Notes: generated by a model from the letters alone, not told the origin. A stretch of 64,000 nt of DNA from Brevundimonas sp. NIBR11 (GCF_027912535.1 NZ_CP115465.1:2522001-2586000); one strand, 5' to 3'; positions 10,201 to 19,093 are shown, counted from the stretch's first letter. Numbers and translations: made by a program.

Positions 10201-10908
10201 CTCATTCGCACTCGCATTGTAGGCGGACGGGTGCGACAGGCCGATGGCATGACCGATCTCGTGCAGCAGGACCTGCTGGCCATAGCCCAGCAGCACCGGG
10301 GTCTGGTTGTAGCTGAGGGAGCTGTTGATCCAGACGTCGCCGCTGTTATTCGTGATGGTGCGGTTGTTGGGCAGGTAAGCGAAGGCCGCCGCGCCGGCGG
10401 AGCCGGCCGAATAGTTGCCGAACAGCATGACGGCGTTGTCGGAGAAGCCGTCTGTGTCGGCGACACGGGTGAAGGTGATGTTGGCCACCTCGGACCAGGC
10501 CGACATGGCCAGGAGCGTCGCCGCGATCTGGGCCTCGGTGAAACGGGTGAAGCCGGTCGTATCGCTCGGCATCGTCGTCGGGGCGGTCGAGCGGAAGGCG
10601 AAGCTGACGGTTCCCGCCGTTCCCAGGACGCCCGTCCAGGCGACATTGCTTCGCGTCAGCTGGTTGCCCGCGCCGCCTACCGTCAGCGAGACCTTGCCGT
10701 TGGAACCCGTGCCGCCGCGATCGTCGCCGTTCAGGAAGCCGAGGGGCCCCACGCCGGTCTCGTAGATCGCATGGAAGCTGCCGCAGCAGCCGCAGGGGGT
10801 GTAGCCGCCAACATCGCCGAAATCGACGCGAGCGCCGCCCTCAAGGCCGAAGGAGCGGGTGTCGCCCGGGAAACGATCTAGGTCTCTCAGCGAAAGGGCA
10901 GCGGTCAT
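7222..10908 (-). CDS. Secreted RTX metalloprotease (serralysin-like) with PPC and two DUF4214 domains
   Basis: The 1228-aa protein has an M10-type zinc protease domain with HEIGHAIGLSHP (H216, E217, H220, H226) and the Met-turn SVMSYF around M256. After it come RTX calcium-binding nonapeptides (GGLGNDRID, GGAGDDTIR and others, about 370-610), a pre-peptidase C-terminal-like beta domain (about 616-770), a second RTX block (about 773-816) and two tandem DUF4214-like domains (about 860-1080). An acidic tail of three imperfect repeats follows. There is no Sec signal peptide, so type I secretion is expected; no type I ABC transporter is in the window. It is likely an exported surface or extracellular protease or S-layer-like protein. 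Confidence 0.9.
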   Translation of the reverse strand: MTAALSLRDLDRFPGDTRSFGLEGGARVDFGDVGGYTPCGCCGSFHAIYETGVGPLGFLNGDDRGGTGSNGKVSLTVGGAGNQLTRSNVAWTGVLGTAGTVSFAFRSTAPTTMPSDTTGFTRFTEAQIAATLLAMSAWSEVANITFTRVADTDGFSDNAVMLFGNYSAGSAGAAAFAYLPNNRTITNNSGDVWINSSLSYNQTPVLLGYGQQVLLHEIGHAIGLSHPSAYNASANETLTYAVHASYYEDSRQYSVMSYFSENNTGGAFGAGRYSSAPLLDDIAAAQRLYGANMTTRTGNTTYGFNSNANQTWFTATSNTTALIFAVWDAGGTDTFDFSGYNTAQVIDLRQGAFSNVGSLIGNVSIAIGAVIENAIGGSGSDTIFGNAVDNVLTGGLGNDRIDGGLGSDTVVFSGNRSQYTITYNGQTATVTGPDGTDTISNVEFLRFADQTIATAFTGALNISGDVTDNTMTGTALGDTLNGLGGNDVLSGLGGNDTLNGGLGNDNISGGDGDDFIIGGLGNDTINGGAGFDQASYADAIGGVTVNLTSGVASGGAGDDTLTGIEWVIGSTFGDTITGSAGNDRLDGNGGADTIRGGAGDDTIRAGAGEQMGGAPDVVKARGTANASTTTAISLDNAFDLLGRPDVGNSTTIPHATVNATTHGGLEYYAFTVAAGQTITLDIDNGSFDTTLRLIGPGGVEAATNDDSNTDGGRDTDSALTFTATTAGVYYVVVGQYDQPGGVAFPSLSPAAGGTYTLHVSVTNHAVVPLTLVGSNLFGDAGNDTLIGGDAADTLTGGAGNDTLNGGDGVDAATYSGARRQYTANSTTVSGNGEGTDTLTSVENLTFIDGTLTFDVNSQAAQVMRLYDAALDRGGDPGGLEGLLDRLERGETLLSLSQAFLSSQEFQDRYGALNNQAFIEQMYRFCLNRNGDPQGISDWTARLNSGTTRAEMLMIFSESQEHRDLMQPTLNQGLWVADEAALTIARLYDATFDRAPDVGGLATWTANLKGGMSVLDIAAAFASAAEFQQRYGTVSNEQFIRQMYQFCLNREPDPSGLATWTAALNSGTSRAQMLLTFSESAEHINLTASQWWGGIRFAGAPASPLAEDDGKGDGALVLPTIADHHVADAGKPTDAPVSPLIFDDHLVDAGKAGDALVLPLIDDGFVVIPSNDDQPLADIQFGDILFADAPEAVTVGHRWATPLDDDILRGAHDMGQPGHSPNPDLHFWH

Positions 10909-11018
10909 GATGTTCGCACTCTGCTTGCGGAAGCCAGCACCCTAGCGGAAGCAGAGCGGGTCACAAGCGGAGCCGGACAGGAATGGAACAACTCGCGGTG
11001 ATGAGCGTTGTGCGCCGC

Positions 11019-13232
11019 TTACCCCAGGCTGACTTCGGTCATCCCTCGCAAGCCTTCCGACCGTCCGGTTTCCACCAACTGACCGAAGGCTGCGACGATA
11101 TGGTACAGGGAGCTCGCCGGGGCCGGCTCATCGATGAACCCGCCCTGCGGCAGATGTTTGTCGCGCCATAGACCGTCCGGCGTCAGATAGAGCCACAGCG
11201 CCCTCAGGGCCGTCGCTGCATCCTCCATCAACCGCTGTCGTTCGCCGTCCGTGGCCGTCTCGGCGAGGATCAGCGAGGCCTTGAGCCATTCGGTCTGCGG
11301 CCACAGGCGAGCACGCCGGCTGCGCACCGTGCCGTCAACGTTCAGGGCGTCCACGGCGATCATCGGCCGTTCGCTGACGCCCCTGCGTCCTTGGCCGTAC
11401 AGGCGAAGGGCCGCCGCCGAAACATCCGCCCGGTCTCGCATCCGCCCGACGCGCGCCAGCAGCCAGGCCCATTCGAACTGGTGCCCCGGCTCGACCAGCC
11501 GGCCGTCCTCTCCGGTCGCCGGCGACCAGTCGGCGCCGAAGAACTCCCGCAGGAACCCGCCCTCGGCGTCGATGAATTTCGTCATGGCCAGATCGACGAC
11601 CCGGTCGGCCAGGGCGGCCCAGCCCGCGTCGCCGCCGGCCGTCTCCCAGGCCAGACAGGCCTCCAGCAGATGCATGTGAGCGTTCGACTGATAGGGATGC
11701 TCCCCCGCCTCGGTCAGGCCGCCGGTCGCCGGCGCACCCCCCAGCAGGGCGTCGCGCAGGGTCACCGCGCGCCCCTCCAGCGTCGGATCCTCGATCCCGG
11801 CCGCCTTGGCCGTCGCCAGGGCCAGCAGCACGAAGGCCTGGTCGTAGAGATAGGCTGTTTCGTCCAGCGGCCCGCCCTCGGCCGTCAGCGTCGTTCGGCA
11901 GAGACCGTCCGGGCGCAGATAATCGGCATAGAGCCGCTCCAGCCCGCGCTCGACGATACCGCGCCAAGGTCCATGCCAGCCGTCGGCTCCGGCGGCGGCG
12001 TAGACGAAAATTTGGCGCGCCTGCACTCTCGCCCGGCGCGGCAGGGTCAGCGACCGCCCGTCCATCGACAGGGACTCGGCGAAAGCGCCGTCCGCGGCCT
12101 GACCCAGGCTCGACCAGACCGGCAGGGCCCGCATCCGCAGCCAGTCGGCGAAGCGCGCCGCGCCCTCGGCCAGGCCTTCCTTGTCGGCGGTTTCAAAATC
12201 CAGATGGCGGGGCGAGGTCGCCTTGATCCGCTCGACCACCTTCTTGACGCCTTGGGACTGGGTCAGGTCGCAGACCAGGACCGCGTCGTCCTCGACCACG
12301 ATGGCCAGGTTCCGCACGCCCAGCGCCGCCACCAGCACCCCGTCAGGGGCCCGGACCAGACAGCCCTCCGCGTCCTCGAAGATATGCTGGCCTGTATCGC
12401 CCTCGCCGGAGGCCGCGATCGCGTCCCAGGCGCCCAGGTCAGACCAGGCAAAATCGACCTCAAGCACCGAGGCGCGCGCAGTCTTTTCCATCACCGCATA
12501 GTCGATGGAAATCTTTGGCGAAGCGGAAAAGGCGGACCCCAGGGCCTGAACCTGACCGCCGTCCAGCTCCGGCAGACCGGAGCGCGCGGCCTCCAGCACC
12601 GCCGGGGCGTGGGTCGACAGCTCGTCGATCAGGGTCGCGGCCGAGACGATGAAATTGCCGCTGTTCCACAGATAGCCGGCCTCGATATAGGCCTGGGCCT
12701 GGACCCGGTCCGGCTTCTCGACGAAGGCGTCCACCGCCGACAGACCGCGTCCCGAGGTCTTGATGTAGCCATAGGCCTCCGACGGTTCGGTCGGCGTCAC
12801 CCCCAGGGTCACCACGCGCCCGGCCGCAGCGCTTTCGGCGGCCTCGACGACCGCCTTCCGGAACGCGTCGTGGTTGGGGATGTGATGGTCCGAGGCCACG
12901 AACGCGATCACGGCCTCCGGATCCTGCCGCGCGGCCCAGCAGGCGGCGGCCGCCATGGCGGCGGCCGAATCGCGCGCCTCGGGCTCCAGCAGCACCTGCG
13001 CCTCGATCTCCAGCTCGCCCAGCTGCTCCACGATCCAGTCGCGGTGCAGGAGGCCGCCGACGACGATCAATTTCCCCTCGTCCCCGGCCAGGGGCCGCAC
13101 TCGCGCCGCCGTTTCCTGGAACAGCGATCGATTGCCCGCCAGGGGGATGAACTGCTTGGGACGCGAAGGTCTTGAGGCGGGCCACAAACGTGACCCGGCG
13201 CCGCCGCACATGATTGCCGGATAGAGGGCCAT
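11019..13232 (-). CDS. manC: Mannose-1-phosphate guanylyltransferase fused to an AGE-family isomerase/epimerase
   Basis: This 737-aa fusion has an N-terminal GDP-mannose pyrophosphorylase (GGAGSRLWPASRPSRPKQF, residues 10-28, then VEKPD, WNSGNF and SDLGAWDA) and a C-terminal domain from about residue 350 to the end that matches N-acylglucosamine 2-epimerase/mannose isomerase proteins (EPGHQFEWAWLL, RLWPQTEWLKA). Type II ManC proteins usually carry a cupin phosphomannose isomerase instead. The enzyme would supply GDP-mannose for gmd/rmd. I prefer the ATG at 13232 because AAGGA sits six bases upstream; an ATG at 13250 is also in frame. A single promoter presumably lies in 13233-13409. Confidence 0.87.
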   Translation of the reverse strand: MALYPAIMCGGAGSRLWPASRPSRPKQFIPLAGNRSLFQETAARVRPLAGDEGKLIVVGGLLHRDWIVEQLGELEIEAQVLLEPEARDSAAAMAAAACWAARQDPEAVIAFVASDHHIPNHDAFRKAVVEAAESAAAGRVVTLGVTPTEPSEAYGYIKTSGRGLSAVDAFVEKPDRVQAQAYIEAGYLWNSGNFIVSAATLIDELSTHAPAVLEAARSGLPELDGGQVQALGSAFSASPKISIDYAVMEKTARASVLEVDFAWSDLGAWDAIAASGEGDTGQHIFEDAEGCLVRAPDGVLVAALGVRNLAIVVEDDAVLVCDLTQSQGVKKVVERIKATSPRHLDFETADKEGLAEGAARFADWLRMRALPVWSSLGQAADGAFAESLSMDGRSLTLPRRARVQARQIFVYAAAGADGWHGPWRGIVERGLERLYADYLRPDGLCRTTLTAEGGPLDETAYLYDQAFVLLALATAKAAGIEDPTLEGRAVTLRDALLGGAPATGGLTEAGEHPYQSNAHMHLLEACLAWETAGGDAGWAALADRVVDLAMTKFIDAEGGFLREFFGADWSPATGEDGRLVEPGHQFEWAWLLARVGRMRDRADVSAAALRLYGQGRRGVSERPMIAVDALNVDGTVRSRRARLWPQTEWLKASLILAETATDGERQRLMEDAATALRALWLYLTPDGLWRDKHLPQGGFIDEPAPASSLYHIVAAFGQLVETGRSEGLRGMTEVSLG

Positions 13233-13409
13233 ACCGGGTCCTTGCCCCATTCACCGGGTGTAGGGAAGTGCGGTGATTTGCAACTGGAACGGGCTCGCTT
13301 GCGCCGTTGCCGTTGAGTCACTACGCCAGCCATGCCTCGGGCGGGAAACGGCGATTTGCGGCGCCGCCCATGTCCGACGCGGGGAAGCGGCCGCTATATG
13401 GAGACCGAC
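13233..13409. promoter_or_regulatory. Divergent intergenic region manC / sulfotransferase-like gene
   Basis: The 177-bp spacer separates divergent genes and must carry both promoters. I see no repeats or convincing operator. An in-frame ATG for the plus-strand gene at 13398 lies inside it and was not chosen because its ribosome site is poorly spaced. Confidence 0.35.
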
Positions 13410-14261
13410 ATGAAGACGGCCTACGTGGTTCTGGGCATGCACCGCAGCGGAACCTCGTCCGTCGCCGGAACACTCTCCCTGCTGGGCGCTTCGGCGCCCC
13501 GCAACCTGATGGGTCCCAAGCCCGACAATCCGTCGGGCTTCTGGGAGAGCGAGAAGATCGCCGAGTTCAACGACGAGATCTTTCACGCCGCAGGCTCGTC
13601 CTGGCTGGACTGGGGCCCCCTGGACCCCGCCGTTTTCGAGGGGCCGCACGGCGCCCACATCCACGGGGCTGCACGCTGGCTGCTCGGATCGGAGTTCCGA
13701 GGGGCCGAGACCATCGTCCTCAAGGACCCCAGGATCTGTCGCCTGTACCCTTTCTGGCGTTCGGCGCTGGAGGACCAGGGCTACCGCCCACTCGTCATTT
13801 CGCCGATCCGCTCGCCTGACGAGGTCGCCGCCTCCCTCTTCTTCCGGGACAGGATCCGTCGGCCGCTCGCCCTGAAGCTCTGGCTGCACCATGTGCTGGA
13901 AGCCGAACGGACCAGCCGCGGCCAGGCCCGGCATTTCATGATCTGGCCGGATTTCATCGCCGACTGGCGCGGCCAGGTCGCCCGCATGGCTGAAACTTTC
14001 GAGCGGCCGTCGCTGATAGCCTCGATCGACGGCGCCGCCGTTGACGCCTTCCTCAATCCCGACCTGCACCGCCAGAAGCTGAATGCCGAGACCGACGCCG
14101 CCTCCGAGTACACGCCGGACCTGATCCCCCGCGCCTATGCGGCCCTGTCCGACCTGGCGATCGAGGGCGAATCGGCCAAGTCGCACAAGGCCCTGGACCG
14201 GGTCCGCGATGACCTGCGCGAGGCCATGCGCTTCTTCTACGACGGACCCGGGCCGATCTAG
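13410..14261 (+). CDS. Sulfotransferase-family protein
   Basis: The 283-aa protein begins MKTAYVVLGMHRSGTSSVAG. The GMHRSGTS loop (residues 9-16) is the 5-prime phosphosulfate-binding loop of PAPS-dependent sulfotransferases, and the later VISPIRSPDEVAASL resembles the 3-prime phosphate-binding strand and helix. The start at 13410 has GGAGA five bases upstream; 13398 is the alternative. The substrate could be a surface glycan because all neighbours act on sugars. Many bacterial proteins with this loop are unproven as sulfotransferases, so the activity is a family-level inference. Confidence 0.75.
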   Translation: MKTAYVVLGMHRSGTSSVAGTLSLLGASAPRNLMGPKPDNPSGFWESEKIAEFNDEIFHAAGSSWLDWGPLDPAVFEGPHGAHIHGAARWLLGSEFRGAETIVLKDPRICRLYPFWRSALEDQGYRPLVISPIRSPDEVAASLFFRDRIRRPLALKLWLHHVLEAERTSRGQARHFMIWPDFIADWRGQVARMAETFERPSLIASIDGAAVDAFLNPDLHRQKLNAETDAASEYTPDLIPRAYAALSDLAIEGESAKSHKALDRVRDDLREAMRFFYDGPGPI

Positions 14262-14333
14262 GCTGCGAGACCTGTGCCAAGCCCCGCCGGGTTTGGCGTG
14301 ACAGTATCCACGCGGCCCGGTATCAGCCCGCGC

Positions 14334-15260
14334 ATGGACGAGAACGAACGCCAATCGGAAGAGCGCGGCTGGGCCACGGCCAAGACCCTGGCCGAGGCCC
14401 TGCCCTTTATCCAGATCTACGACCGCGAGACCGTGGTCATCAAATACGGCGGCCACGCCATGGGCGAGACGGCCGTCGCGAAACAGTTCGCCGCCGACGT
14501 CGTCCTCCTGCGTCTCATGGGCGTCCTGCCCGTCGTCGTCCACGGCGGCGGTCCCCAGATCAGCGCCATGCTGGACAAGGCGGGCGTCAAATCCAGCTTC
14601 ATCGACGGCCTGCGCGTGACTGACCAGGACACCATGTCGGTGGCCGAGATGGTCCTGTCGGGCGCCGTGAACAAGGAGATCGCCCACTGGATCACCGTGG
14701 CCGGGCGCGAAGCCGACGTGCGGGGCGTCGGCCTGTCCGGCAAGGACGCCGGGCTCCTGACCGTGGAGAAGACCACCCGCACCAAGCGCGATCCCGACAG
14801 CCTGATCGAGCACGAGGTCGATCTCGGCTTCGTCGGCGAACCGACCAAGGTCGACCCCAAGCTGATCAAGGGCCTGATCGCGTCGGAGACTGAGGACTGG
14901 GTTCCCGTCATCGCGCCCATCGGCGTGTCGGCGGACGGCCAGACCTACAATGTCAACGCCGACACCGTGGCCGGCGCCGTCGCCGGTTCGCTGAACGCCA
15001 AGCGCATGCTGTTGCTGACCGATGTGAAGGGCGTGCTCGACAAGAACGGCGACATCATCCGCCAGATGACGGTCGCCGAGGCGCAAGGCCTGATCGACGA
15101 CGGCACAGCGTCCGGCGGCATGATCCCCAAGCTGCAGACCGCCATGGCCGCCGTCCGCGCCGGCGTCGAGGCCGTGGTCATCCTGGACGGCCGCCGCCCC
15201 CACGCCATGCTGGTCGAGCTGTTCACCGAATACGGCGCCGGGACCCTGGTGAAGGCGTGA
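14334..15260 (+). CDS. argB: Acetylglutamate kinase
   Basis: The 308-aa protein phosphorylates N-acetyl-L-glutamate in arginine synthesis. The amino-acid kinase motifs are clear: [43 protein letters not shown] and [10 protein letters not shown]. The N-terminal extension of about 30 residues before the kinase core is typical of the arginine-inhibited form. The ATG at 14334 gives the family length; a longer open frame upstream adds residues without support. Its stop overlaps a GTG of the HAD gene. argD and argF are about 26 kb away in this window. Confidence 0.96.
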   Translation: MDENERQSEERGWATAKTLAEALPFIQIYDRETVVIKYGGHAMGETAVAKQFAADVVLLRLMGVLPVVVHGGGPQISAMLDKAGVKSSFIDGLRVTDQDTMSVAEMVLSGAVNKEIAHWITVAGREADVRGVGLSGKDAGLLTVEKTTRTKRDPDSLIEHEVDLGFVGEPTKVDPKLIKGLIASETEDWVPVIAPIGVSADGQTYNVNADTVAGAVAGSLNAKRMLLLTDVKGVLDKNGDIIRQMTVAEAQGLIDDGTASGGMIPKLQTAMAAVRAGVEAVVILDGRRPHAMLVELFTEYGAGTLVKA

Positions 15261-15286
15261 GCCGAAACCCTGCAGAAAGTGAAGGC

Positions 15287-15960
15287 GTGAGCCTCGATCT
15301 CTCCCATATCGAAAGCTGGGTCTTCGACCTGGACGACACCCTCTATCCGCCGGAACAGGGTGTGCTGGCCCTGATCCAGAAGCGGATCAACGCTTTCATG
15401 GTCGCTGCCGTGGGCCTGCCCGAGGACGAGGCCAGGGTGCTCCAGCGTCAGTTCCTCAACGAACACGGCACGACGCTCGCTGGCCTGATGGCCAACTACG
15501 CCGTCGACCCGGAAAAATTCCTTCTCGACGTGCATGACGTGCCGCTGGACTCGCTGGAGCCCAATCCGCGTCTGGCCGAGATCCTCGCAGCCCTGCCCGG
15601 CAAGAAATATGTCTTGACCAACGGCGCCCGCTGGCATGCCGAACGGGTGCTGGAGCGGATCGGGATCACACCGCTGATGGACGGGGTCTTCGCCATCGAG
15701 GACATGGACCTGACGCCCAAGCCCGCGCCCGCGACCTTCCGCAAATTCATCGAACGGTTCGGCATCGATCCGACGCGTGCGGTCTTCTTCGAGGACACCC
15801 CGCGCAATCTCCAGCCGGCCAAGATCATGGGCATGACCACCGTCCTGATCGGCACGCCGGAGCAATTCGCCGCCCACGGCGGCCCTGTCGGCGACTGGGT
15901 CGACGCGACCGCCCGCGACCTCCTCGACTTCCTCACCCCCTACGCTCTGAAAGACGCCGC

Positions 15961-15964
<4 letters not shown>
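15287..15964 (+). CDS. HAD-family hydrolase, pyrimidine 5-nucleotidase type
   Basis: The 225-aa protein has the HAD catalytic motif VFDLDDT (D14, D16 from the chosen start), a helical cap, motif II LTNGA, a conserved lysine in LTPKP and motif [12 protein letters not shown]. It belongs to the SDT1/phosphoglycolate-phosphatase-like group annotated as pyrimidine 5-nucleotidase. I chose GTG 15287 ([11 protein letters not shown]) because related proteins start there. A GTG at 15257, which overlaps the argB stop, is in frame and sits in an identical 15-bp sequence. The stop overlaps the dapD start (ATGA), so argB, this gene and dapD look like one operon. Confidence 0.85.
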
Positions 15965-16830
<866 letters not shown>

Positions 16831-16833
16831 GAC

Positions 16834-16961
16834 GCCCTCTCCCGGCGGGAGAGGGCTTGAGCACCTGAGAGGCGTAGCCGATCAGACTTGTGCGAAAGGG
16901 TGAGGGGCTGGCGCGAACCGCTAAGGGCAACCCCTCAAGCCCTCTCCCGCCGGGAGAGGGT
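16834..16961. repeat. Dispersed element bounded by CCCTCTCCC/GGGAGAGGG hairpins, copy 1
   Basis: Both ends are perfect 10-bp hairpins of the type CCCTCTCCCG-N-CGGGAGAGGG (16835-16855 and 16940-16960). The interior shares the strings GGGCTTGAG, CCTGAGAG, CGATCAGACT and GCGAAAGGGTGAGGG, in the same order, with the element at 27209-27378. Two copies with matching interiors and matching ends show a real dispersed repeat. The first hairpin starts four bases after the dapD stop and may serve as its terminator. Confidence 0.8.
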
Positions 16962-16971
16962 TCAGACGGCC

Positions 16972-17040
16972 ATACCCATCAACGCTCACCCGAAATCGCC
17001 CAACGATTTCAACGCCCGACCCTGATCTATAGGGTTATCT
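16972..17040. repeat. Conserved hairpin repeat, copy 1
   Basis: This segment matches 52229-52293 over about 60 bp. Its core is a 7-bp stem GAAATCG/CGATTTC around the loop CCCAA (16992-17010). In the other copy the stem is GAATTCG/CGAATTC with the same loop, so a base pair has changed on both sides while pairing is kept. Confidence 0.7.
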
Positions 17041-17136
17041 TCGACACCCTCCAGAACCGTGAGACACTGTCCCCCGGTCTTTGACATCGCCATCGCCAAC
17101 TCCTCACACCGCGACCTGCACCTGGGGTCGCGCACG

Positions 17137-17181
17137 ATCCGGACTCGCCGGACTCGGCGGACTGTGTTTTTGAGTCCGGAC
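17137..17181 (-). repeat. 9-bp AGTCCGGNN tandem array upstream of recQ
   Basis: Read on the minus strand, three direct 9-mers follow each other: AGTCCGCCG, AGTCCGGCG, AGTCCGGAT (17163 down to 17137). A fourth unit, AGTCCGGAC, lies in inverted orientation on the plus strand at 17173-17181, after a T-run. The same units occur at 26565-26642. The array lies 47-91 bp upstream of the recQ start. Confidence 0.75.
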
Positions 17182-17227
17182 ACTGCTCACGGATGACACC
17201 CCGCCCGTCCTCGGGCACAAACCGCCG

Positions 17228-19093
17228 ATGCTCGCCGAATCCCCCACCTCCCCGCCCGGCCTCGACGCCGCGCGGCAGACGCTGGAGCGGGTCTGGGGCC
17301 ATGCCGACTTTCGCGGTCTCCAATCGAAGGTCGTCACCGAAATCCTCGCCGGGCGCAACGTCCTCGCCGTCCTGCCGACCGGCGGCGGCAAGTCGGTCTG
17401 CTATCAGATCCCGGCCATCCTGCGCCCCGGTCTCGGCCTCGTCATCTCGCCCCTGATCGCCCTGATGACCGACCAGGTCGAGGCCCTGAAGCAACAGGGC
17501 GTCGCCGCCGCCCGGCTCGATTCCGGCCTGTCGCTGGACGAGCGCACCAACGTGCTCCGTGCCGCCCGGTCCGGCGAACTGGACCTGCTCTACGTCTCCC
17601 CCGAAGGTCTCGCCTCGGGCGCCCTGACCGACCGCCTCCGCGACCTGCCGCTCAGCCTCATCGCCATCGACGAGGCCCACTGCGTCTCCCAGTGGGGCCA
17701 CGACTTCCGCCCGGACTACCGGACCCTCGGCCGTCTCGGCGAACTCTTCCCCGGCGTCCCCCGCATCGCCGTCACGGCCACGGCCGACGCCCGCACCCGC
17801 GACGACATCTTGGCGTCGCTTCACCTCGAACACGCCGCCGTCTTCGTCGACAGCTTCGCCCGCCCGAACCTCCAGCTCTCGGCCCTCCGCAAGGAAAGCG
17901 CCTCCCGCGCCCGGACCGACGCCCATGTCATCGAACTCGTCCGCGCCCGACGCGGCCAGTCGGGCGTCGTCTATTGCGGCAGCCGAGACGGCTGCGAACG
18001 CGTCGCCGAGGCCCTCAAGGACGCCGGGACCAACGCCATCGCCTATCACGCAGGCATGCCGGGCGCCGAACGCGACCGCCGCCTCGAACGCTTCCTGGCC
18101 GAGGACGGCGCCGTCATGGTCGCGACCATCGCCTTCGGCATGGGCGTCGACAAGGCCGACGTCCGCTTCGTCATCCACGCCGATCCGCCGGGCAGTCTCG
18201 AGGCCTACTGGCAGGAAATCGGCCGGGCGGGGCGCGACGGCGAACCGGCCGAGGGCATCACCCTGTACGGCCCCTCCGACATCGCCTGGACCCTCAAACG
18301 CCTCGACGGCCGCCCGATGGCCGAGGAGGTCAAGTCCGTCCAGACTCGCAAGGCCCGCCAGCTGTTCGCCATGCTGGACGGCGCGATCTGTCGCCCCCAG
18401 GCCGTCCGCCGCTACTTCGGAGAGACCGACGCCGGCCCCTGCGGCGTCTGCGACATCTGCTCGGACCCGCCTGCCCTCTACGACGCCACCGTCCCGGCCC
18501 AGAAGGCGCTCGCCGCCGTCCAGCGTCTGGGCGGTCGCTTCGGCAAGGGTCGGATCGTCGATCACCTGCTGGGCAAGACCAGGGACGTCCAGCCGTGGGA
18601 GTCGGACCTCTCCACCTGGGGCATCGGCAAGGAGGTCGCCGCCACCGGCTGGCGCGACATCATCGATCACCTCATGTTCGAGGGCCTGCTGCTGGAAGAC
18701 CCCAACGACGGCAAGCCCCTGGTCCGCCTGGGCGACCCCGACCGCATCCGCGCCGTCTATCGCGGAGAGATCGCCGTCGAGGTCCGCCGCACGCCTCCAG
18801 GTCTCGACGCCGGCCGCACCACCCCGCGCCGGGCCAGGAACGACCGCAACGCCGCCGTCGAGGCCTTGGACGCCGACGTCCGCGCCCGCTTTGAGGTCCT
18901 CCGCGCCTGGCGCCGTGACCGCGCCTCGGAACAGCACGTCCCGCCCTACGTCATCTTCCAGGACAAGACGCTGCTGGAGATCGCCCAGCGCGAACCTGGC
19001 ACGCTCGACGCCTTGGCCGCCATCTCGGGCGTCGGCCAGTCCAAGATCGACCGGTATGGCAAGGGCGTTCTGGAGGCCCTCGGAGCCCTTTAG
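17228..19093 (+). CDS. recQ: ATP-dependent DNA helicase RecQ
   Basis: The 621-aa 3-to-5 DNA helicase acts in recombination and fork repair. Visible are the Walker A motif LPTGGGKSVCYQ (K55), motif II IDEAHCVSQWGHDFRP, motif III AVTATAD, motif V ATIAFGMGVDKADVRFVIH and motif VI QEIGRAGRDG. The zinc-binding cysteines are CGVCDIC with upstream partners, then a winged helix and a C-terminal HRDC domain ending in SGVGQSKIDRYG. Length is normal. Its stop overlaps the stop of the convergent phosphoribosyltransferase gene by three bases. The promoter region carries the 9-bp array described separately. Confidence 0.96.
   Translation: MLAESPTSPPGLDAARQTLERVWGHADFRGLQSKVVTEILAGRNVLAVLPTGGGKSVCYQIPAILRPGLGLVISPLIALMTDQVEALKQQGVAAARLDSGLSLDERTNVLRAARSGELDLLYVSPEGLASGALTDRLRDLPLSLIAIDEAHCVSQWGHDFRPDYRTLGRLGELFPGVPRIAVTATADARTRDDILASLHLEHAAVFVDSFARPNLQLSALRKESASRARTDAHVIELVRARRGQSGVVYCGSRDGCERVAEALKDAGTNAIAYHAGMPGAERDRRLERFLAEDGAVMVATIAFGMGVDKADVRFVIHADPPGSLEAYWQEIGRAGRDGEPAEGITLYGPSDIAWTLKRLDGRPMAEEVKSVQTRKARQLFAMLDGAICRPQAVRRYFGETDAGPCGVCDICSDPPALYDATVPAQKALAAVQRLGGRFGKGRIVDHLLGKTRDVQPWESDLSTWGIGKEVAATGWRDIIDHLMFEGLLLEDPNDGKPLVRLGDPDRIRAVYRGEIAVEVRRTPPGLDAGRTTPRRARNDRNAAVEALDADVRARFEVLRAWRRDRASEQHVPPYVIFQDKTLLEIAQREPGTLDALAAISGVGQSKIDRYGKGVLEALGAL

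Larger units (their letters stand above)
16831..17227. other. Gene-free stretch dapD-recQ made of dispersed repeats
   Basis: No credible gene is present. The stretch holds three repeat elements in series: a hairpin-bounded element at 16834-16961, a conserved hairpin element at 16972-17040, and a 9-bp tandem array at 17137-17181. The recQ promoter must lie within or just after the last of these. Confidence 0.7.

Noticed and set aside
7225..10881. Long plus-strand open frame opposite the RTX protease
   Set aside because: It is a mirror of the repeat-rich protease gene; repeats translate as RAA/VVA-type low complexity.
15257..15286. GTG 15257 as the start of the HAD gene
   Set aside because: It adds ten residues not expected in the family; the same 15-bp sequence recurs at 15279-15293 with a GTG at the usual N-terminus.
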